A program made the position numbers and the translations under genes. Positions 9,081-16,855 of a stretch of 45,085 bases of DNA are shown one piece after another (positions within the stretch are counted from its first letter, which is position 1; each line of letters starts with the position of its first letter). Source of the DNA: Acetivibrio ethanolgignens (lineage in GTDB: Bacteria > Bacillota > Clostridia > Lachnospirales > Lachnospiraceae); assembly GCF_001461035.1 (NCBI RefSeq), contig NZ_LNAM01000147.1:2344-47428 (forward strand), in the 5' to 3' direction. The notes beneath the pieces were generated by a model. The model had not been told where the DNA came from. It searched no databases and saw nothing but the letters and a program-made list of their open reading frames with translations.

Positions 9081-10172
9081 TTATTTCAGAAGATCTAAGA
9101 TTTCCTGTGCATTATCCTGTGTAACTTTGATGTAATCTACACCGATTAAGGTATCAAGAGTTTCGCCAGCTGCAAACTTAGATGCTGCTTCTGCTGCTGC
9201 ATGAGACTGTCCAATGTGGTCATTGAATACAGTACCTGTAATAGTTCCGTCGATAACGCCTTCAAGAGCATCTGTTAAAGCGTCAACACCTAATAAGTAA
9301 ATGTCTTTTCCAACTACTCTTCCAGCAGCCTCAATAGCCTGCTTAGCGCCAAGTGCCATAGCATCGTTGTTACAGAATACAACCTCTACAGCTTCGCCAT
9401 AGTTTGTTAAAGCGTTAGCTACGATTTCCTGACCTCTTGCCTGATCCCAGTCACCACGCTGCTCATCGAGCTTTTCAACTTCCATATTAGCGTCGGTTAA
9501 AGCCTTGATAGAGAACTCTGTTCTATACTGAGCATCAATATTTTCCGGATCACCCATTACCATAACGTAGGAAATCTTTCCATCACCATTGATATCACCC
9601 TTGTTCTCGGTATTTAAAACGATTTCCCCCTGATAAGTTCCGGACTGTCTAGCATCTGCACCTACATAAGTAGCTTTAATACCATTTGCTGTCCATCTGT
9701 CTTTTTCAGCATCATCTGGCTCACGGTTGATATAAACAACTGGAATACCAGCTTCATTACAGATATCTGTGATGTTAGCTGCTGCTGTAGACTGTACCAG
9801 ATTTACAATAAGAACATCAACACCTTCTGTGATGAAGTTCTGAATCTGGTTTGTCTGCTCTGCCTGGTCATTCTTACCATCCATTACAGTAACGGTAGCT
9901 CCGCCTGCCTCTAAGTACTTCTGAAGCTCTGTTCTGTAGAGTGTCATGAAGTTATCATCGAACTTGTAAATACATACACCGATGTTAAGTCCATCAACAC
10001 CTGGGCATCCATCTGCTGGAGCCTCAGCCTGTGGCTCACCAGTCTCAGCTGGTGCTTCAGTTTCAACACTAGGTGTCTCAGCTGGAGCATCTGCTTCCTT
10101 GCTTCCGCATCCGGTCAGCATAGTAGCTGCCATAGCACCACAAAGTAATAATGCTAATACTTTCTTTTTCAT
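9081..10172 (-). CDS. mglB: Galactose/glucose-binding lipoprotein MglB
   Basis: This periplasmic-binding-protein-like lipoprotein of about 363 residues captures sugar outside the membrane and delivers it to MglAC. It has a Lys-rich N-terminus, a hydrophobic stretch and the lipobox LTGC, then an acidic, Pro/Ala/Glu-rich linker. The type I fold begins at LNIGVCIYKFDDNFM. A Ca-binding EF-loop-like segment (GDINGDGKISY) near 195-205 and the following NIDAQYR match the galactose/glucose-binding protein, not the ribose one. Two starts are possible. ATG at 10181 is only two bases from GGGAGG, so I prefer ATG at 10172 (MKKKVLALLL). It is the first gene of the mgl operon. Confidence 0.93.
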   Translation of the reverse strand: MKKKVLALLLCGAMAATMLTGCGSKEADAPAETPSVETEAPAETGEPQAEAPADGCPGVDGLNIGVCIYKFDDNFMTLYRTELQKYLEAGGATVTVMDGKNDQAEQTNQIQNFITEGVDVLIVNLVQSTAAANITDICNEAGIPVVYINREPDDAEKDRWTANGIKATYVGADARQSGTYQGEIVLNTENKGDINGDGKISYVMVMGDPENIDAQYRTEFSIKALTDANMEVEKLDEQRGDWDQARGQEIVANALTNYGEAVEVVFCNNDAMALGAKQAIEAAGRVVGKDIYLLGVDALTDALEGVIDGTITGTVFNDHIGQSHAAAEAASKFAAGETLDTLIGVDYIKVTQDNAQEILDLLK

Positions 10173-10217
10173 ATTTCTCATATCCTCCCTTGGTTATAAG
10201 TTTTTGTTACAGTTAAA

Positions 10218-10246
10218 ATTATATCAGAGGATTTTTAAAATTAACA
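10218..10246 (-). promoter_or_regulatory. Probable promoter of the mgl operon
   Basis: A perfect TATAAT (10223-10218, minus strand) lies 17 bases from a weak -35 (TGTTAA, 10246-10241) in an AT-rich region before mglB. I see no convincing catabolite-responsive element. Confidence 0.5.
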
Positions 10247-10299
10247 TATAAAATATTTCTGAGAACCATGAAATTCTTTTTCTTTTTTATCTATTATTG

Positions 10300-10584
10300 T
10301 TATTTTTTCTCAATATTTTCTTCTTCATCTTGGTGCATTTCACGATAGTCCTTTTTCCAGAGTCCATATCCACCTGAAATAATGCACAACAGACAAAAGA
10401 TACCTAAGACTATCATTGCAGCAAGAATTAAAGGCACATTAGACACATCCGGCTCTGAAAGTCCCTTACCAATATTTCCTATTATATAGATTAAATATAA
10501 GCCTACAAAGGCTCTTAATATATAGTTGCTTTTTGGCAGGCGTCTGTCAATCAGAAGCCATTTTTTCCATCCTGTATTTTTCAT
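10300..10584 (-). CDS. Small two-helix membrane protein, unknown function
   Basis: The 94-residue protein has two hydrophobic segments, about residues 24-41 and 53-74. A basic N-terminus (KKWLLIDRRLPKSNY) precedes them and a charged acidic tail (MHQDEEENIEKK) follows. I do not recognise a family. It lies 21 bases after the coiled-coil gene at 10606 and probably shares its transcript. The basic start suggests an inward-facing N-terminus. Reality as a gene is supported by a good start spacing, an intact frame and typical membrane-protein composition. Confidence 0.6.
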   Translation of the reverse strand: MKNTGWKKWLLIDRRLPKSNYILRAFVGLYLIYIIGNIGKGLSEPDVSNVPLILAAMIVLGIFCLLCIISGGYGLWKKDYREMHQDEEENIEKK

Positions 10585-10605
10585 AACTTCTTCCTTTCTA
10601 CTATC

Positions 10606-11109
10606 TTACCTTTCCTGCTCCTCAAGCCAGTTAAAATATTCCTCATCTAAATTAAAATCTGCAGCAGAATATTCTCCTTCCGGCTCTTCCTCCTCCGGCT
10701 GCTGCGGCAGTAGCTCTTCCAACGGCCTGTTTGCTCCCTCTAACATACCTTCCACTCGCTCCTTCCATTCATCTGCAATTTTAATTTCATACTGCCCCTT
10801 CTTAATAGGCTGTCGCCCTTCCTCCGTATGCTCTCGCAAAAGCTCCAAAAGCTCCTCCTTATGCCCTGATAAAAGATCTATTTTAGCATCAAATTCCTCC
10901 AGCATACTCTCCATCTGAAGACGCATCAGTTCCTTGCTCCGCAATACAATCAGGTTCACCTCTGAAAGCATGTCATCCACATATTCCAAGGAAGAGCCAT
11001 AAATCTGTCTTGCCGTATCCTCAGCTTCCTTTACAATTCTAGCAGCTTCTTCCCTGGCTTCTTTTATGAGCTTTTCCTCTTCAGCTTCCCGTTTCTCCCT
11101 TTCATCCAT
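10606..11109 (-). CDS. Charged coiled-coil protein, unknown function
   Basis: The 167-residue protein is highly charged. An Ala/Glu/Lys heptad region (residues 1-35, similar in texture to ATP-synthase b/E-subunit or DivIVA-like stalks) is followed by a helical segment rich in Leu/Met/Glu and an acidic C-terminal tail (EEEEPEGEYSAADF). No catalytic motif is visible. The ATG at 11109 has GAGGAG seven bases upstream. Such proteins are sometimes labelled ATPase by similarity to V-type stalk subunits, but there is no nucleotide-binding motif here. It is transcribed divergently from the ECF sigma gene and is followed by the small membrane protein. Confidence 0.7.
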   Translation of the reverse strand: MDEREKREAEEEKLIKEAREEAARIVKEAEDTARQIYGSSLEYVDDMLSEVNLIVLRSKELMRLQMESMLEEFDAKIDLLSGHKEELLELLREHTEEGRQPIKKGQYEIKIADEWKERVEGMLEGANRPLEELLPQQPEEEEPEGEYSAADFNLDEEYFNWLEEQER

Positions 11110-11277
11110 GCTGATTCTCCTCGTATATTACTTTTGAAAAAGCAAAGCTTTTTGATATTATATCATATTTTTTCCTTCTTTTAAACTTTTTCAAAATTAT
11201 TTTCATTTTTGAAGACATTTTTCATTCCAGTTCGTTATAATGGAAGAAGAACGTGATAAAGGTGGTGAGATAATTAT
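11110..11277. promoter_or_regulatory. Divergent promoter region between coiled-coil gene and ECF sigma operon
   Basis: The 168-base AT-rich gap contains a TATAAT on the minus strand (11162-11157) for the coiled-coil gene and a TATAAT on the plus strand (11236-11241) for the sigma operon. Neither has a strong -35 at 17 bases. A short hairpin (AAAAAGC-AAA-GCTTTTT on the plus strand, near 11137-11153) sits in the leader of the minus-strand gene. I do not see the AAC...CGT pattern expected of an autoregulated ECF promoter. Confidence 0.5.
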
Positions 11278-11772
11278 ATGGAAGAAACATTTTCCCGTCT
11301 GGTGGAGCAATACCAGAATTTGGTCTGGTCCCTCTGCTATAAAATGACAAACGATTATTTTGAAGCACAGGATTTAGCCCAGGAAACTTTTCTTTCCGTC
11401 TATAAAAATCTCACCAGCTTTGATGGCCAAAATGAGCGGGCCTGGATTTGTAAAATTGCCACCAACAAATGTCTTGACCACCTAAAGCGGGCTGCTTCCC
11501 GTTCCCAGCCTGCAGAAGAGTCCTTTTTCAATGAAATGGAAGGTTCTTTTCCATCACCAGAAGACTCCTGTATGGAGGTCTCCGAGCAGGAAAAACTGCT
11601 TTCCCTGTGCAAAAGTCTGAAGCAACCCTATGACCAGATTGCAATTGACTATTTCTATCACGAAATGACTGCAAAGGATATGGCGGAACACTACAATAAA
11701 AACCTCAAAACAGTCCAGACCCAGATTTACAGGGCTAAAAACATGTTAAAGAAATTATGGAGAAGGGAGTAA
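11278..11772 (+). CDS. ECF-type RNA polymerase sigma factor (SigW/RpoE-like)
   Basis: This 164-residue group 4 sigma factor has region 2 at about residues 6-70: the DLAQETFLSVYKN motif of 2.1-2.2, then AWICKIATNKCLDHLKR of 2.3-2.4. Region 4 is at about 105-160 (MTAKDMAEHYNKNLKTVQTQIYRAKNMLKK), with no region 1 or 3. It would direct polymerase to stress or envelope genes once released from its anti-sigma factor. The ATG follows AAAGGTGGTGAG with eight-base spacing. The anti-sigma gene begins four bases after its stop, the classic partner arrangement. Confidence 0.93.
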   Translation: MEETFSRLVEQYQNLVWSLCYKMTNDYFEAQDLAQETFLSVYKNLTSFDGQNERAWICKIATNKCLDHLKRAASRSQPAEESFFNEMEGSFPSPEDSCMEVSEQEKLLSLCKSLKQPYDQIAIDYFYHEMTAKDMAEHYNKNLKTVQTQIYRAKNMLKKLWRRE

Positions 11773-11776
11773 GACT

Positions 11777-12274
11777 ATGGACACATTAAAATTACATATC
11801 TCCGAAGAAGAAATCAAAAAATTTCATGCCAGTCAGTTGTCGTCAGAGGATTTGATACAGCTGTTAAGCCATACCTCCCATTGCACCTGGTGTGCAGACC
11901 GTCTGGCAAGGGAAACAGACGAAGCGGGCCTTTACCGTGCTCCTAAGAATTTCAAGGAGGCTGTCCTTCAAAAAACAGATACCTTTTCCAAGGATTCTTT
12001 ACTCTCTTTTGCAGCCCGCAAAAGGCAATGGCTTTTTTACAGCACCAAAATCTGTGCTGCAGCCTTTCTTGCTCTTTTACTTTTATTTTCTTTACCAACA
12101 GGAGATTTCTCAGCAGAGGTGTCACCTGTCGATATAGAATATCAAGAGCCTCCAAAGCTGGATTTTACAGAAAAATTAAATAATACCTTAAATTCAGCAG
12201 CAAGCAATCTAAATAAAAAAATGAACCAAATCTTTTTGAATCAACCAATAAAGGAGGAAACTTATTATGATTAA
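11777..12274 (+). CDS. Zinc-finger, membrane-anchored anti-sigma factor
   Basis: The 165-residue protein has a ZAS-like motif H32-x3-C36-x2-C39 (HTSHCTWC) in its cytoplasmic N-terminal half. One membrane helix follows at about residues 86-106, then an extracytoplasmic tail of about 60 residues. By family knowledge the N-terminal domain would bind the sigma factor encoded immediately upstream and hold it inactive. The tail is short and has no recognised sensor domain; regulated proteolysis is a possibility only. It overlaps the next gene by eight bases, with an AAAGGAGG inside its own end for that gene. Confidence 0.8.
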   Translation: MDTLKLHISEEEIKKFHASQLSSEDLIQLLSHTSHCTWCADRLARETDEAGLYRAPKNFKEAVLQKTDTFSKDSLLSFAARKRQWLFYSTKICAAAFLALLLLFSLPTGDFSAEVSPVDIEYQEPPKLDFTEKLNNTLNSAASNLNKKMNQIFLNQPIKEETYYD

Positions 12275-12827
12275 ACGAAAAGGAAAATTCCTTACCCTCT
12301 GCTTTTCTTTAGTGCCGGGAGCCGGACACATGTACCTTGGCTTTATGAAACAGGGGATTTCTCTAATGTTTTGCTTCTGGGGAACTTTGTTCTTAGCCAC
12401 CTACTTAAATATAGGAGCTCTTGCCTTTTTATTTCCGATTATGCTTTGCTACAGCCTTTTTGATGCGATTAATAAAAATTCTCTCTCCGATGAAGATTTT
12501 TATGCACTGGAGGATACCTATTTATTCAACCTTGACCTGGATGAATTAAAGGGAATCCTGCATGGGAAATTCCACCCTCTTATTGCTCTGATTTTTATTA
12601 TTATCGGAGTTCAGCTGCTGTTAAGCAACTGTTATAGCCTGATTTTACCTGTTCTTCCACAGGCCCTTTCTTCTCTTCTTTTAAACACTCTGCGGCCATT
12701 CCTGATCCGGTTGCCACAGATATTAATAGCCATCGCAATTATTGCCGTAGGCCTTCATCTGATTCGTGGAAAGAAAACAGCACTCGGACTGGAAGAAAAG
12801 GAGGCTGATACTTATGAAAACCCGTAG
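12267..12827 (+). CDS. Multi-pass membrane protein in the ECF sigma operon
   Basis: The 186-residue protein has about four or five hydrophobic stretches. The opening LVPGAGHMYLGFMKQGI resembles the TM2-domain or DUF5683-like pattern (P-G-x-G-x-Y-x-G). An acidic loop (NLDLDELKGILHGK) and a C-terminal membrane pair containing a glycine-rich turn (AIIAVGLHLIRGKK) follow. Function is unknown. Translation is probably coupled to the anti-sigma gene through the eight-base overlap. The operon position suggests a role in envelope-stress sensing or response, which is inference only. Confidence 0.75.
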   Translation: MIKRKGKFLTLCFSLVPGAGHMYLGFMKQGISLMFCFWGTLFLATYLNIGALAFLFPIMLCYSLFDAINKNSLSDEDFYALEDTYLFNLDLDELKGILHGKFHPLIALIFIIIGVQLLLSNCYSLILPVLPQALSSLLLNTLRPFLIRLPQILIAIAIIAVGLHLIRGKKTALGLEEKEADTYENP

Positions 12828-13107
12828 AGTTGGGACTTTTACTCTGGGCCTTAGCCTGATTACCTTTGGCTGTATCTTTTTACTGCATATTTTTAATGCT
12901 GCTATTTCTTATGAGCTGATTCTTCGGCTCTGGCCGGTTATCTTTATTTTTCTGGGAATTGAAATTCTGGTAAGCCATTTTACTGAAAAAGGCAACCAAT
13001 TCAAATACGATATCGGTGCCTTTTTCATCCTTGCCATGCTGACGTTGTTTGCCATGGGAATGGCCTGTATAGAAATGGCTATGAAATATGCCTATTATCA
13101 TATGTAG
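12814..13107 (+). CDS. Small membrane protein, LiaF/LiaI transmembrane-region-like
   Basis: I place the start at ATG 12814 (MKTRRVGTFTLGLSLI), which has AAAGGAGG about nine bases upstream and overlaps the previous gene by 14 bases. A longer reading from 12766 would put a hydrophilic, unlikely leader in front. The protein of about 97 residues has three hydrophobic segments. The pattern G-x-x-T-L-G-x-x-L-I-x-x-G followed by LWPVIFIFLGIEIL resembles the membrane region shared by LiaF-type and DUF5668 proteins, which occur in cell-envelope stress operons. It is the last gene of the sigma operon and is followed by an intrinsic terminator. Confidence 0.75.
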   Translation: MKTRRVGTFTLGLSLITFGCIFLLHIFNAAISYELILRLWPVIFIFLGIEILVSHFTEKGNQFKYDIGAFFILAMLTLFAMGMACIEMAMKYAYYHM

Positions 13108-13128
13108 CTTTAATTAAAAAAACTTTGG

Positions 13129-13156
13129 AAAAGGGATTGCGATAGCAGTCCCTTTT
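13129..13156 (+). terminator. Intrinsic terminator of the ECF sigma operon
   Basis: AAAAGGGATTGC and GCAGTCCCTTTT pair across a GATA tetraloop (12-bp stem with one wobble). The A-rich 5' flank would make it work in both directions. It lies 22 bases after the last sigma-operon gene and ahead of leuC. Confidence 0.7.
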
Positions 13157-13206
13157 ATGCTAAAATCAAAAATTAACAAAATATATTTATACAGGAGGAA
13201 GAATCT

Positions 13207-14472
13207 ATGGGAATGACGATGACGCAAAAAATCCTTGCTGCCCATGCTAATCTTGCATCTGTAAAAGCGGGACAGCTGATTGAGGCCGACTTGGATTTGG
13301 TACTTGCCAATGATATTACCGGCCCGGTAGCCATACATGAGGTCGAAAAGCTAAATAAAAAAACTGTTTTTGATAAAGATAAAATAGCTCTGGTTCCGGA
13401 TCATTTTGCCCCAAATAAAGATATCAAATCTGCAGAGCACTGTAAATGTGTCCGCGAATACGCTAAAAAGCATAATATTACTAATTACTTTGAAATTGGC
13501 GAAATGGGAATTGAGCATGCTCTTCTGCCGGAAAAAGGTCTGATTGTTGCCGGCGAAACCTGCATCGGTGCAGACTCCCACACCTGTACCTACGGTGCCC
13601 TTGGAGCCTTTTCTACAGGTGTAGGAAGTACAGATATGGGTGCTGGCATGATTACCGGAAAAGCCTGGTTTAAGGTTCCGTCCGCTATCCGCTTTGTCCT
13701 GACCGGAAAGCCTTCCAAATGGGTCAGCGGCAAGGATGTCATTCTTCACATCATTGGTACGATTGGTGTGGATGGTGCTCTTTATAAATCTATGGAATTT
13801 ACTGGTGATGGTATCTCCCATCTTTCCATGGATGACCGTTTTACTATCGCCAATATGGCAATCGAAGCCGGTGCTAAAAATGGCATTTTCCCAGTAGATG
13901 AAAAAACCATTTCCTATATGAAGGAACATTCTCAAAAGGAATATACTATATACGAACCGGATGAGGATGCCGAATATGACGAAACCTATACTATTGATTT
14001 GTCTGCATTAAAGCCAACGGTAGCCTTTCCTCATCTTCCGGAAAATACAAAGACCGTAGCGGAAGCCGGTGATGTAAAAATTGATCAGGTTGTGATTGGT
14101 TCCTGCACCAATGGAAGAATTAGTGATTTAAGGACTGCTGCTGCTGTCCTCGAAGGCCGTCATATTGCTGAGGGTATCCGTGTTATTATCATTCCTGCTA
14201 CCCAGGCTATTTACCTTAAGGCTATAGAGGAGGGACTTATTAAGACCTTTATTCAGGCCGGTGCTATTGTCAGCACTCCGACCTGCGGTCCTTGCCTTGG
14301 CGGATATATGGGTGTTCTGGCTGCCGGTGAACGTGCTATTTCTACCACGAACCGTAACTTTGTAGGACGCATGGGGCATATAGACTCTGAGGTCTATCTG
14401 GCAAGTCCTGCAGTAGCTGCTGCCAGTGCTGTTACGGGAAAAATCAGCCAGCCTTCAGATTTAGGCTTATAA
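13207..14472 (+). CDS. leuC: 3-isopropylmalate dehydratase large subunit
   Basis: This is the large subunit of the [4Fe-4S] isopropylmalate isomerase (2-isopropylmalate to 3-isopropylmalate, leucine synthesis), cytoplasmic. The 421 residues match the short, two-subunit aconitase-superfamily type. Cluster cysteines lie in the GSCTNGR segment (near residue 300) and in CGPC (near 359). The substrate-site segments [13 protein letters not shown] and GVGSTDMG are present near 120-140. GGAGG lies eight bases before the ATG. It pairs with leuD 16 bases downstream, but leuA, leuB and ilv genes are absent from the window. A homoaconitase-like substrate cannot be excluded from sequence alone. Confidence 0.93.
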   Translation: MGMTMTQKILAAHANLASVKAGQLIEADLDLVLANDITGPVAIHEVEKLNKKTVFDKDKIALVPDHFAPNKDIKSAEHCKCVREYAKKHNITNYFEIGEMGIEHALLPEKGLIVAGETCIGADSHTCTYGALGAFSTGVGSTDMGAGMITGKAWFKVPSAIRFVLTGKPSKWVSGKDVILHIIGTIGVDGALYKSMEFTGDGISHLSMDDRFTIANMAIEAGAKNGIFPVDEKTISYMKEHSQKEYTIYEPDEDAEYDETYTIDLSALKPTVAFPHLPENTKTVAEAGDVKIDQVVIGSCTNGRISDLRTAAAVLEGRHIAEGIRVIIIPATQAIYLKAIEEGLIKTFIQAGAIVSTPTCGPCLGGYMGVLAAGERAISTTNRNFVGRMGHIDSEVYLASPAVAAASAVTGKISQPSDLGL

Positions 14473-14488
14473 AAAGGAGGAAACATAC

Positions 14489-14974
14489 ATGAAAGCACAT
14501 GGAATTGTACATAAATACGGAGATAATGTAGATACCGATGTTATCATCCCGGCAAGATATTTAAATTCCTCTGACGGTGCAGAGCTTGCACGGCACTGCA
14601 TGGAGGATATTGATAAGGATTTTGTTAATAAGGTAAATCCTGGCGATATTATCGTTGCAAACAAAAACTTCGGCTGTGGCTCCTCCAGAGAGCATGCACC
14701 ACTGGCAATCAGGTGTGCCGGTGTCAGCTGTGTCATCGCAGAAACCTTTGCCCGCATCTTCTACCGCAATGCCATTAATATCGGCCTGCCAATTATTGAA
14801 TGTCCTGAAGCAGCTAAAAGCATTGATGCAGGCGATGAGGTGGAAATCGACTTTGACAGTGGCATGATTTATAATAAAACTAAGGGAACTCAGTTCCAGG
14901 GCCAGGCCTTTCCTGCATTTATGCAGAAAATTATAGAAGCAGGCGGACTGATTCCGTATATCAATGAGAAGTAA
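14489..14974 (+). CDS. leuD: 3-isopropylmalate dehydratase small subunit
   Basis: The 161-residue swivel-domain partner of LeuC carries the conserved segments [12 protein letters not shown] (near 14-25), [12 protein letters not shown] (near 57-68) and [15 protein letters not shown] (near 84-98). The loop between them determines substrate specificity in this superfamily. Here the segment after ARYL ([14 protein letters not shown]) is of the bacterial/archaeal IPMI-type length. AAAAGGAGG lies eight bases upstream of the ATG. Downstream there is only a weak hairpin (GCATT...AATGC, near 14994-15010), then a long inverted repeat. Confidence 0.93.
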   Translation: MKAHGIVHKYGDNVDTDVIIPARYLNSSDGAELARHCMEDIDKDFVNKVNPGDIIVANKNFGCGSSREHAPLAIRCAGVSCVIAETFARIFYRNAINIGLPIIECPEAAKSIDAGDEVEIDFDSGMIYNKTKGTQFQGQAFPAFMQKIIEAGGLIPYINEK

Positions 14975-15074
14975 ATTTTGATTTATCGCATTGAATAATT
15001 TACTAATGCAACTTTTTATACCACAGACAGGTTTTGCAAAGTTTTCCTTACGATAGCTCGCTCCTTCTCAACTT

Positions 15075-15135
15075 CTCCTAAGATGTTCTATATAAAATCT
15101 CAGGAATGCCTTCGATTTTAAGAACATCTAAGGAG
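15075..15135. repeat. Long imperfect inverted repeat downstream of leuD
   Basis: Arms CTCCTAAGATGTTCT (15075-15089) and AGAACATCTAAGGAG (15121-15135) pair with one mismatch. An inner TAAAATC (15093-15099) pairs perfectly with GATTTTA (15114-15120), giving a stem of about 22 bp with a small bulge. A second copy of the outer motif (CGCTCCTT, 15059-15066) can compete for the same right arm. No T tract follows on either strand, so it does not look like a simple terminator. It lies in the 262-base convergent gap between leuD and the end of the cobalamin operon. Nothing else is recognisable in that gap. Confidence 0.6.
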
Positions 15136-15236
15136 CGATTTTCAAACTCGCTTCCGCAATATCAAACATAAAATCTTTATAGAAATCTCTCTATTATTTA
15201 CTATCTGCTTTATTTTTTTATTCAAAACATATTCTT

Positions 15237-15473
15237 TTAATAAGTCAAAATCTCCAATATGGCCTCATAATTCCCCGGCTTATGGGGAAAAGTACAATTT
15301 GTACAAACTTTAAGGCATTTTCCGTGCTTTTCTACAAATTCAGGATTTCCCGGGCAATCTTCACGGTTGTATAATGGGCAGTAGCAGAACAGACAGTTAA
15401 ACTCCTCTAAGCCCTTATGACAAGGAAAATATTTACATTCCCGGTTTTCAAAAAAACGATATGAATTTTCCAT
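15237..15473 (-). CDS. Cysteine-rich small-domain protein at the end of the cobalamin operon
   Basis: The 78-residue cytoplasmic protein carries nine cysteines (13, 18, 27, 30, 32, 40, 53, 57, 60), arranged as EC-x4-C, CLFCYC, EDC and C-x3-C-x2-C. The pattern fits the cysteine-rich small domain family (PF04071), predicted metal-binding and often located near cobalamin genes. It starts five bases after cbiA, so it is almost certainly the last gene of the riboswitch-controlled operon. A role in handling cobalt or an Fe-S/Zn cofactor for corrinoid synthesis is inference. No signal peptide is present. Confidence 0.85.
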   Translation of the reverse strand: MENSYRFFENRECKYFPCHKGLEEFNCLFCYCPLYNREDCPGNPEFVEKHGKCLKVCTNCTFPHKPGNYEAILEILTY

Positions 15474-15478
15474 ATTCC

Positions 15479-16855
15479 CTATTTATCCTTTCTTTCATAA
15501 TTTATGGCTTTTTCTACGAAGCTTCTGGCAAAGGCCGGATTTGAGGGATAATAAAGGTGAGGAAAGCCAAGCCAGTAAGTTTCGCCGGAGAACACGCAGG
15601 CATAATTTTTTTGCGTAGCAGGCTTTATTGCCAGGCAGTCGTTTCCATTATCTGTACTATCAAAATAATGAAATTCATGTCCTCGTATCCGTTCACCCTC
15701 CGGTAAAAAATGACTCTTTTTTTCCTCTAATTCAATATATCCAAAGCGTACCAGTCTCCCTGTATTCTGACAGGAGCCAGGAAGCACGCCTGCCAGAGCA
15801 TATCTGCCATCCTTATTATCTATAATAGTAGAATGCAGATACATAAAACCACCACATTCTGCCACAACTGGCATACCTCCTGCTATTGCAGCCTTTATTT
15901 CTATTAAAAGCTCTGTATTCTCACTAAGCTGTTGTGCATACAGCTCCGGATAGCCGCCTCCCAACAAAATACCCCTTAACCCGTCTGGTAATTTTTTGTC
16001 ATGAAGGGGAGAAAAATATTTTATTTTTGCTCCATTTTCCTCAAGCATTAAGAGATTTTCTTCATAGTAAAAGCAAAAGGCCTCATCTTTGGCTACTCCG
16101 ATGACCGGGCATTTCTGGTTGAAAGCTTTTTCTCTACTTATGCCTGTATCTTTGTACTCCAGCTCCTCCGACTCTTCAGCAATTCGGATAATCTCTTTCA
16201 ATGAAACTGTTCTTTGAAGCTCCTTTGCAGCTTCCTTAAGCTGTTCCTTGATATCCTCCAGCTCATCCGGCAGCAAAAGCCCCAGATGTCTGCTTTCGAT
16301 AGTTCTTTTTTTACAGTCCGGGAAATATCCTGCTACACAAAGCTTTAGCTCCTCTTCTATCAGAGGCTTTATAATTTCATAATATGACTTTGACATCCGA
16401 TTTAATATAACTCCCTTGATAAGTTTCTCCTTATCATAGCTTAGAAATCCGGCAAGCAGGGGGAGTATGGAACGCCCCATCCCTTTTGCATCTACCACCA
16501 GAATAATCGGCGTTCTGGTTAGCTTTGCCAGGTCATAGGATGAGCCTTCCTCCCGGATACCGCCAAGACCATCAAAAAGTCCCATAGCTCCTTCCAAAAC
16601 AGCAAAATCTTCCTCTGTTCTGTTTTTTAGAAAAAGAGCCTTTGTTGTTTCCCTTCCTGTAAAAAAAGTATCCAGATTTTTGGATGGAATGTCAATTACT
16701 TTTTTGTGAAACATAGGGTCAATATAGTCTGGCCCGCATTTATAGGCAGCTACCCGTTGTCCTGTATCCTTCAATGCCCAAAGCAGAGCACAGGTAATTG
16801 TTGTTTTTCCGCTTCCGCTTTTTGGCGCAGCGAGCATAACTCGTTTTAGCTTCAT
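15479..16855 (-). CDS. cbiA: Cobyrinate a,c-diamide synthase CbiA
   Basis: The enzyme amidates the a and c side chains of cobyrinate using glutamine and ATP. The N-terminal dethiobiotin-synthetase-like ATPase domain has the P-loop APKSGSGKTT near residue 9 and YKCGPDYIDPMFH near 40. The C-terminal glutamine amidotransferase domain carries the nucleophile in VVAECGGFMYL near 320 and a late catalytic His in RGHEFHYF. I choose ATG 16855, which overlaps the CbiJET stop as ATGA and has GGGGG four bases upstream. The longer reading from 16891 would add a leader that only reflects the upstream gene. About 458 residues, normal length. Confidence 0.93.
   Translation of the reverse strand: MKLKRVMLAAPKSGSGKTTITCALLWALKDTGQRVAAYKCGPDYIDPMFHKKVIDIPSKNLDTFFTGRETTKALFLKNRTEEDFAVLEGAMGLFDGLGGIREEGSSYDLAKLTRTPIILVVDAKGMGRSILPLLAGFLSYDKEKLIKGVILNRMSKSYYEIIKPLIEEELKLCVAGYFPDCKKRTIESRHLGLLLPDELEDIKEQLKEAAKELQRTVSLKEIIRIAEESEELEYKDTGISREKAFNQKCPVIGVAKDEAFCFYYEENLLMLEENGAKIKYFSPLHDKKLPDGLRGILLGGGYPELYAQQLSENTELLIEIKAAIAGGMPVVAECGGFMYLHSTIIDNKDGRYALAGVLPGSCQNTGRLVRFGYIELEEKKSHFLPEGERIRGHEFHYFDSTDNGNDCLAIKPATQKNYACVFSGETYWLGFPHLYYPSNPAFARSFVEKAINYERKDK

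Noticed and set aside
13351-13935. 194-codon minus-strand frame opposite leuC
   Set aside because: It lies wholly inside leuC, has low-complexity His/Phe/Ser-rich translation and no SD; a shadow of codon bias in leuC.
15075-15135. Inverted repeat as a bidirectional terminator
   Set aside because: The stem is strong but neither strand has a T tract after it. I therefore list it as a repeat and leave termination as an alternative.
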